DNA from: Paracoccaceae bacterium
GTDB lineage: Bacteria; Pseudomonadota; Alphaproteobacteria; Rhodobacterales; Rhodobacteraceae
Length of the DNA: 18,359 nt
Direction of reading: 5' to 3'
Assembly (NCBI GenBank): GCA_007131945.1
Contig: SLPP01000043.1
Span: 1 to 18,359 of the forward strand
Below the pieces are notes generated by a model, which saw nothing but the letters and a program-made list of their open reading frames with translations, was not told the origin of the DNA and did not search any database. This document shows, in pieces, positions 13,896 to 18,359 of this stretch. Made by a program: the position numbers and the translations under genes. Position 1 is the stretch's first letter. The number at the start of each line of letters is the position of its first letter.

Positions 13896-16232
13896 TCAGC
13901 GGTTCTCGGCCTCCTCCTGGTCGGGCAGGGACCGGCGGATCGTTTCCTCGCGCGGCGGTTCGTCGTCCTGTGGCCCGGCGCGCTGCGTCTCGGGCGAGGG
14001 CGTGTTCTGCGCCAGCGTCGCGGCGCTGTCGGGCGCGGGTGGCTTCGGCGCTGTGCGCTTCGGCAGGGCGGGGGCGCGGCGCAGGTTGAGCGGCGGGGCG
14101 CTGCCGTCCTTCTCCTGGCCCATGTAGAGCGTCAAGTGCGGGAAGGGGATCTCGACGCCGGCCTCGTCGAGGACCCGCTTGATGATCTCGTTATAGGCCC
14201 GACCGATGCCCCATTGCATGCCCGGCAGCGTCTTGATCCGACCGCGCACGACGACCGACGACTCGCCCAGTTCCGCCACGCCGTGGATCTCGAAATCGCC
14301 GATGATGTGCTGGCCGTGCTCGCTCGCCTTCAGGATGTCGAAGGCCTTCTGCATCAGCACCTTCACCTCGGCCACGTCCTCGCGATAGGCGACGCCGACA
14401 TTGGCGACGTGATAGCTGAAGTCCTTCATGAAATTGGACACCATGTCGACCGAGCTGAACGGGATCAGGTGGTAGGTGCCGTCCAGCGTGCGCAGCCCGA
14501 CCGAGCGTATGGTCAGCTTCTCGACCACGCCGGTGGTGCCGCCGGCGGTGACCACGTCGCCCTCGTTCATCGCGTTCTCGACCTGGATGAAGGCGCCGGT
14601 GATGATGTCCTGCACGAGCTTCTGCGCGCCGAAGCCGATGGCGAGGCCGAGAACGCCGGCGCCGGCGAGCAGCGGCGCGATGTTCACGCCCAGTTGCGAC
14701 AGCGCCAGCATCGCCGCCATGATGACGAGCGCGATGGTGAAGGCGTTGCGAAAGAGCGACAGCAGGGTGCGTTCGCGCGCCGTCGGCACCCGCCCGGCAT
14801 TCGGGTTGAGCCGGTACTCGATGAAGGAAGACATCGCCAGCCAGGCGGCGAGCGCGATCAGCACGACCAGCACCGCCGAGACCGCCCGGCCGGTCACCTC
14901 GCGCCCGGCCTCCGACGCCACCCAGCCCAGGAAATCCGCCACCTGCCAGGCCTGGCCGATGGCGATCACAACCCCCAGCGCGACGAGGGCGCGGATCACC
15001 TTCAGGATCGACGGCACGAAGGCGTTGAGCCGGTCCTCGAGCAGCGGCAGCGTCTGCCGAAGGTCCTGCGGCACGCGCAGCCCGCCGGCGATGGCGCGGC
15101 TGATCAGCGCCATGACGACGACGCCGACGACCACCGCGATCACCGAGTTCAGCGTCGCCATCAGCATGAAGGGCAGCGCATCGGCCGGCCGCGCCGTCCA
15201 GACAACGAAGAGCGCGACCAGGTAGAAGATCGCCAGCCAGTGCCAGAAGCCGGCGAGGAAGGCCTCGATCCGGCCGATCACGTCGTTCGGGTCGCGCTCG
15301 TGCCGGGCGCGCAGCGCCTGCGCGATGGGCGCGCGGTTCTGCAGCACGATCAGGACAGCGATGAGAAGCGCGGTCACCACGATCAGCACCGTCACGCTGC
15401 GCCCGACCGCGAAGGAAACCGCGGCATTGATGATCGGCACGACGAGCAGGATGCCGTAGCCGAGGAGGCTGACCAGCCGCGAGGACCAGAAATACCAGTA
15501 GGCCGCCGTCTCGTCGCTCATCGGCGCGAAGCGCAGCCTGGCGAAATTGGGCGCGAAGACGCCGCGCAGCGCCACCTTGACCAGTTCGACCAGCAGGAAG
15601 GCGTTGAGGAAGAGGCTCTGGCGGAAATCCATCACGCCCGGCTCGCCGATCCACAGCGCGAAGGCATAGCCCCCCGCCCAGGCGAGCACGATGATCAGCG
15701 CGTCGATCAGGCTCGAGCCGACGATCAGCGCCAGCGACATGAGCCAGCGCTGCTCGGCCGTCCGCGCCGCCATCGCGGCGAAGATGCGCATCCCGATCAG
15801 GCGCAGGGCGAAGAAGAGACCCAGCGTCACGGCGCCGACCAGGACCAGCGAGGTGACGGTGGCGGTGATCTCGGTCCAGTCGATCCGTCCGGTCTCGGTG
15901 AAGGCGCCGAGGACCGTGCCGGCCGAGGCGACGACGTCGAACATCATCCCGGTCGCGCCCTCGGCGGTGGCGCGGGTGTATTCGGCGATCTGTCGGGCGA
16001 GCGAGATCTCCGGCGGGGCGACCTCGGTCGCGGCGGCCGGTTCCGCGACCTCGGCGGCGCTGGCCTCGAGTTGCCGGATCAGCGCCTCGCGGGCGGCCTC
16101 GTCGCGCAGGATCTCGATCAGCTGACCGGCGGCGTCGGTCTCGACCGGCGCGTCGGCCTCGGACGCCGGCGGCGTCGTCTGCGCCGCGCCGGGCAGCGCC
16201 AGGATGAGCCAGAGCACGAAGATCCGCAGCAT
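13896..16232 (-). CDS. Large mechanosensitive channel of the MscS family, YbiO-like
   Basis: Inner-membrane osmotic safety valve, 778 residues, close to the length of E. coli YbiO. A signal peptide (residues 1-17, MLRIFVLWLILALPGAA) is followed by a periplasmic region to about 120. Then come roughly ten hydrophobic helices between 122 and 535. The MscS core includes the pore helix LLAGAGVLGLAIGFGAQKLV (521-540), Gly/Ala-rich as in MscS TM3. The beta domain follows (MNEGDVVTAGGTTGVVEKLT, 555-574; LIPFSSVDMVSNFMKDFSY, 589-607), and then the alpha/beta C-terminal domain to about 705. Residues 710-778 are a Pro-, charged- and polar-rich tail with no fold visible. ATG 16232 starts the signal peptide; the frame remains open far upstream, but that part lies inside infB and is not protein-like. 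A GGGAG run sits about 13 nt upstream, rather distant. The gene is probably transcribed from its own promoter. Confidence 0.9.
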   Translation of the reverse strand: MLRIFVLWLILALPGAAQTTPPASEADAPVETDAAGQLIEILRDEAAREALIRQLEASAAEVAEPAAATEVAPPEISLARQIAEYTRATAEGATGMMFDVVASAGTVLGAFTETGRIDWTEITATVTSLVLVGAVTLGLFFALRLIGMRIFAAMAARTAEQRWLMSLALIVGSSLIDALIIVLAWAGGYAFALWIGEPGVMDFRQSLFLNAFLLVELVKVALRGVFAPNFARLRFAPMSDETAAYWYFWSSRLVSLLGYGILLVVPIINAAVSFAVGRSVTVLIVVTALLIAVLIVLQNRAPIAQALRARHERDPNDVIGRIEAFLAGFWHWLAIFYLVALFVVWTARPADALPFMLMATLNSVIAVVVGVVVMALISRAIAGGLRVPQDLRQTLPLLEDRLNAFVPSILKVIRALVALGVVIAIGQAWQVADFLGWVASEAGREVTGRAVSAVLVVLIALAAWLAMSSFIEYRLNPNAGRVPTARERTLLSLFRNAFTIALVIMAAMLALSQLGVNIAPLLAGAGVLGLAIGFGAQKLVQDIITGAFIQVENAMNEGDVVTAGGTTGVVEKLTIRSVGLRTLDGTYHLIPFSSVDMVSNFMKDFSYHVANVGVAYREDVAEVKVLMQKAFDILKASEHGQHIIGDFEIHGVAELGESSVVVRGRIKTLPGMQWGIGRAYNEIIKRVLDEAGVEIPFPHLTLYMGQEKDGSAPPLNLRRAPALPKRTAPKPPAPDSAATLAQNTPSPETQRAGPQDDEPPREETIRRSLPDQEEAENR

Positions 16233-16270
16233 CGCCAAAGGTCCGCTCCCTCTTTCGTCAATCTTGATGG

Positions 16271-16299
16271 TTTCTATCGGTTTCGCCGGTGATCGGCAA
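16271..16299 (-). promoter_or_regulatory. Candidate promoter of the MscS-family gene
   Basis: On the - strand TTGCCG (16299-16294) and TAGAAA (16276-16271) are 17 nt apart, each matching the sigma-70 consensus at 4 of 6 positions. The site lies about 40 nt before the ATG and after the infB terminator, where a promoter is needed. Confidence 0.45.
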
Positions 16300-16349
16300 A
16301 TCCGCGCCCCGCCGGCCCCGGCTCGGGATGGGCGCTCGGCGCGGGCGGC

Positions 16350-16377
16350 AAACGAAAGGGGCGGCCGAAGCCGCCCC
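16350..16377 (-). terminator. Intrinsic terminator of infB
   Basis: On the - strand GGGGCGGC, a TTCG tetraloop and GCCGCCCC form a perfect 8-bp stem, followed directly by TTTCGTTT. It begins 19 nt after the infB stop. The UUCG tetraloop and U-rich tail make this a clear Rho-independent terminator that separates infB from the channel gene. Confidence 0.85.
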
Positions 16378-16396
16378 CATGGCCGGGTCGCCGCGG

Positions 16397-18359
16397 TCAG
16401 AGCGTGCGCTCGACCGTCTCGCGCTCGAAGATCTCGATCACGTCGCCCTGGCGGATGTCCTCGTAGTTCTCGAAGGCCATGCCGCATTCCTGGCCCGAGA
16501 TGACTTCCTTCACCTCGTCCTTGAAGCGCTTGAGCGTCTTCAGCGTGCCTTCGTGGATCACCACGTTGTCGCGCAGGAGCCGCACCCCGGCCGAGCGCCG
16601 CGCCACCCCCTCGGTGACCAGGCAGCCCGCCACCTTGCCGACGCCCGAGACCTTGAAGACCTCCTTGATCTCGGCATAGCCGATGAAGCGCTCGCGCACC
16701 TCGTCCTTGAGCAGCCCCGAGGCCGCCTGCCTGATGTCGTCGATCAGGTCGTAGATGATCGAGTAGTAGCGGATCTCGACGCCCTTCTGCTGCGCGGCAT
16801 TGCGCGCGGTGGCGTTGGCGCGGACGTTGAAGCCGATGATCGGCGCGTTCGAGGCCTCGGCGAGGCCGACATCCGAATCGGTGATCGCGCCGACGCCGTA
16901 GTGCAGGACGCGCACGCGCACCTCCTCGTTGCCGACCTTCTCCAGCGCCTGCACGATCGCCTCGGCCGAGCCCTGCACGTCGGCCTTCACCACCACCGGC
17001 AGTTCCGAGACATCGGCATCGGCCTTGGCCTTGGCCATCAGCTGCTCGAGCGTCGTCGCCGCGCCGGCGGCGGCGCGCTTTTCCTTCGCCGCGCTCTCGC
17101 GGTAGTCGGCGATCTCGCGCGCCTGCGCCTCGGTCTCGACGACGTTGAGCACGTCGCCGGCCTCGGGCGTGCCGTTCAGGCCCAGCACCTCGACCGGGAC
17201 CGAGGGCCCGGCCTCGTCGACGCGCTCGCCGCGGTCGTTGATCAGCGCGCGCACCTTGCCCCACTGCTCGCCGACGACGAAGATGTCGCCCTTCTTCAGC
17301 GTGCCGTGCTGCACCAGCACGGTGGCGACCGGCCCGCGGCCGACATCGAGCTTGGCCTCGATCACCGCGCCCATCGCGGCGCGGGTCGGGTTGGCCTTCA
17401 GCTCGAGGATCTCGGCCTGCAGCGCGATCGCCTCCAGCAGCTCGTCGATTCCCTTTCCGGTAACCGCCGAGACCTCGACATCCTGCACGTCGCCCGACAT
17501 CGCCTCGACCACGACCTCGTGCTGCAGGAGTTCGGTGCGCACCCGGTTGGGGTCGGCATCGGGCTTGTCGCACTTGTTGATCGCCACGATCATGGGGACA
17601 TTCGCGGCCTTGGCGTGGTTGATCGCCTCGATGGTCTGCGGCATGACCGAGTCGTCCGCCGCCACCACCAGCACCACGATATCGGTGACCTGCGCCCCGC
17701 GCGCCCGCATCGAGGTGAAGGCGGCGTGGCCCGGCGTGTCGAGGAAGCTCAGCACCGCGCCCGACTCGGTCGTCACCTGGTAGGCGCCGATATGCTGGGT
17801 GATGCCGCCGGCCTCGCCGGCGACGACGTTGGTCTGCCGGATCTTGTCCAGAAGCGAGGTCTTGCCGTGGTCGACATGGCCCATGATGGTGATGATCGGC
17901 GGGCGCGGCTGCAGATCCGCTTCCTTGTCCTCGACCGTCTGGATCACCTGCTCGACATCGGCATCCGAGACGCGCACGGCCCGGTGGCCGAATTCCTCGA
18001 TCACCAGCTCGGCGGTATCGGCGTCGATCGGCTGGTTCTGGGCGACCATCATGCCCATCTTCATCAGCGCCTTGACTACGTCGGCGGCGCGTTCGGCCAT
18101 GCGGTTGGCAAGCTCCTGCACCACGATCGTCTCGGGCAGCTGCACCTCGCGCACCTGCTTCTCGGCGCGCTGGGTCTGGCCCAGCGCCTTGGCGCGGGCC
18201 TTCTCCTGCTTGCGCTTCATCGCCGCGAGGCTGCGCTGCCGGCCGCCCTCGCCGTCGAGCGCGGCGGAGAGCGTCAGCTTGCCGGCGCGGCGGCCGCCAT
18301 CCTCGCGCGCCTTGCCGCGCGCGTCGCGGTCGTCGCGCTCGCGCTCGGCCTTGCGGGAC
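16397..18359 (-). CDS. infB: Translation initiation factor IF-2, C-terminal part (5' end outside window)
   Basis: GTPase that places initiator fMet-tRNA on the 30S subunit and promotes subunit joining. The frame is open to the window edge, so about 653 residues are visible and the N-terminus is missing. The first visible part is a charged Arg/Glu/Asp stretch, followed by [20 protein letters not shown] and the IF2_N domain ([20 protein letters not shown]). The G domain has G1 GHVDHGKT, G2 [10 protein letters not shown]3 DTPGH, G4 NKCD and G5 SAVTGKG. The later domains II, III and C2 follow and end in [17 protein letters not shown]. An internal ATG at 18220 is not the true start, since the conserved frame continues upstream without a stop. 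In proteobacteria infB normally follows nusA, which would lie outside the window. Confidence 0.97.
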   Translation of the reverse strand, partial: SRKAERERDDRDARGKAREDGGRRAGKLTLSAALDGEGGRQRSLAAMKRKQEKARAKALGQTQRAEKQVREVQLPETIVVQELANRMAERAADVVKALMKMGMMVAQNQPIDADTAELVIEEFGHRAVRVSDADVEQVIQTVEDKEADLQPRPPIITIMGHVDHGKTSLLDKIRQTNVVAGEAGGITQHIGAYQVTTESGAVLSFLDTPGHAAFTSMRARGAQVTDIVVLVVAADDSVMPQTIEAINHAKAANVPMIVAINKCDKPDADPNRVRTELLQHEVVVEAMSGDVQDVEVSAVTGKGIDELLEAIALQAEILELKANPTRAAMGAVIEAKLDVGRGPVATVLVQHGTLKKGDIFVVGEQWGKVRALINDRGERVDEAGPSVPVEVLGLNGTPEAGDVLNVVETEAQAREIADYRESAAKEKRAAAGAATTLEQLMAKAKADADVSELPVVVKADVQGSAEAIVQALEKVGNEEVRVRVLHYGVGAITDSDVGLAEASNAPIIGFNVRANATARNAAQQKGVEIRYYSIIYDLIDDIRQAASGLLKDEVRERFIGYAEIKEVFKVSGVGKVAGCLVTEGVARRSAGVRLLRDNVVIHEGTLKTLKRFKDEVKEVISGQECGMAFENYEDIRQGDVIEIFERETVERTL

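Noticed and set aside
13869..16292. Long open frame (807 codons) on the + strand opposite the mechanosensitive channel gene
   Set aside because: It is an antisense shadow. The composition is dominated by His, Asp, Gln and Arg, with no domain pattern, while the opposite strand encodes a complete MscS-family protein.
16233..17573. Upstream extension of the channel frame into infB
   Set aside because: The frame stays open by base composition only. The extension crosses the infB terminator and lies out of frame with infB, and residue 1 of the 778-aa form starts a good signal peptide.
1..18359. CRISPR arrays, insertion sequences, tRNA or rRNA genes, phage genes
   Set aside because: I saw no regularly spaced repeats, transposase or integrase sequence, or cloverleaf or rRNA signatures on either strand by eye.

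Overview
The window looks like a piece of the main chromosome of a high-GC alphaproteobacterium of the Rhodobacterales (Rhodobacteraceae/Paracoccaceae). The reasons are the strong GC bias in third codon positions, an RpoH2-type heat-shock sigma factor with an RpoH box, and AspRS, QueG and InfB sequences of the type seen in that order. The assignment comes from recognising the proteins by eye; no search was run.

Layout. 1-2209 (+ strand): the tail of a glutathione S-transferase gene, queG (epoxyqueuosine reductase) and an rpoH2-like sigma factor that ends in a hairpin. 2210-2500 is a gene-free convergent spacer. 2501-9297 (- strand) is the most distinctive part, a tightly packed seven-gene operon. 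In transcription order it holds a polar amino-acid ABC ATPase, a periplasmic binding protein, two HisQ/HisM-type permeases, a glutamine-synthetase-like ligase, a stand-alone class I glutamine amidotransferase-like protein and a second, divergent glutamine-synthetase-like ligase. A perfect TTGACA -35 element for this operon overlaps the stop codon of the next gene upstream, a rhomboid protease (9377-10039, - strand). 10040-10300 is a divergent promoter region. 10301-13888 (+ strand) holds an ExeA-type AAA ATPase, aspS and a GNAT acetyltransferase. 13896-18359 (- strand) holds a large YbiO-type MscS channel and, upstream of it behind a textbook terminator, the 3' part of infB, which runs off the window.

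How the genes fit together. Most genes are housekeeping: translation (aspS, infB), tRNA modification (queG), stress transcription (rpoH2) and osmotic protection (mscS family). The operon at 2501-9297 looks like uptake of a small cationic or polar nitrogen compound coupled to ATP-dependent gamma-glutamylation, similar in logic to PuuA-type polyamine use. It carries two ligases and an amidotransferase-like hydrolase but no oxidase or aldehyde dehydrogenase, so its substrate cannot be read from the sequence.

The two points most worth a second look are this transporter/double-ligase/amidotransferase operon and a segment of about 67 codons inside aspS. That segment is AT-richer than its surroundings, makes the AspRS unusually long (652 residues) and interrupts the GAD domain in frame.
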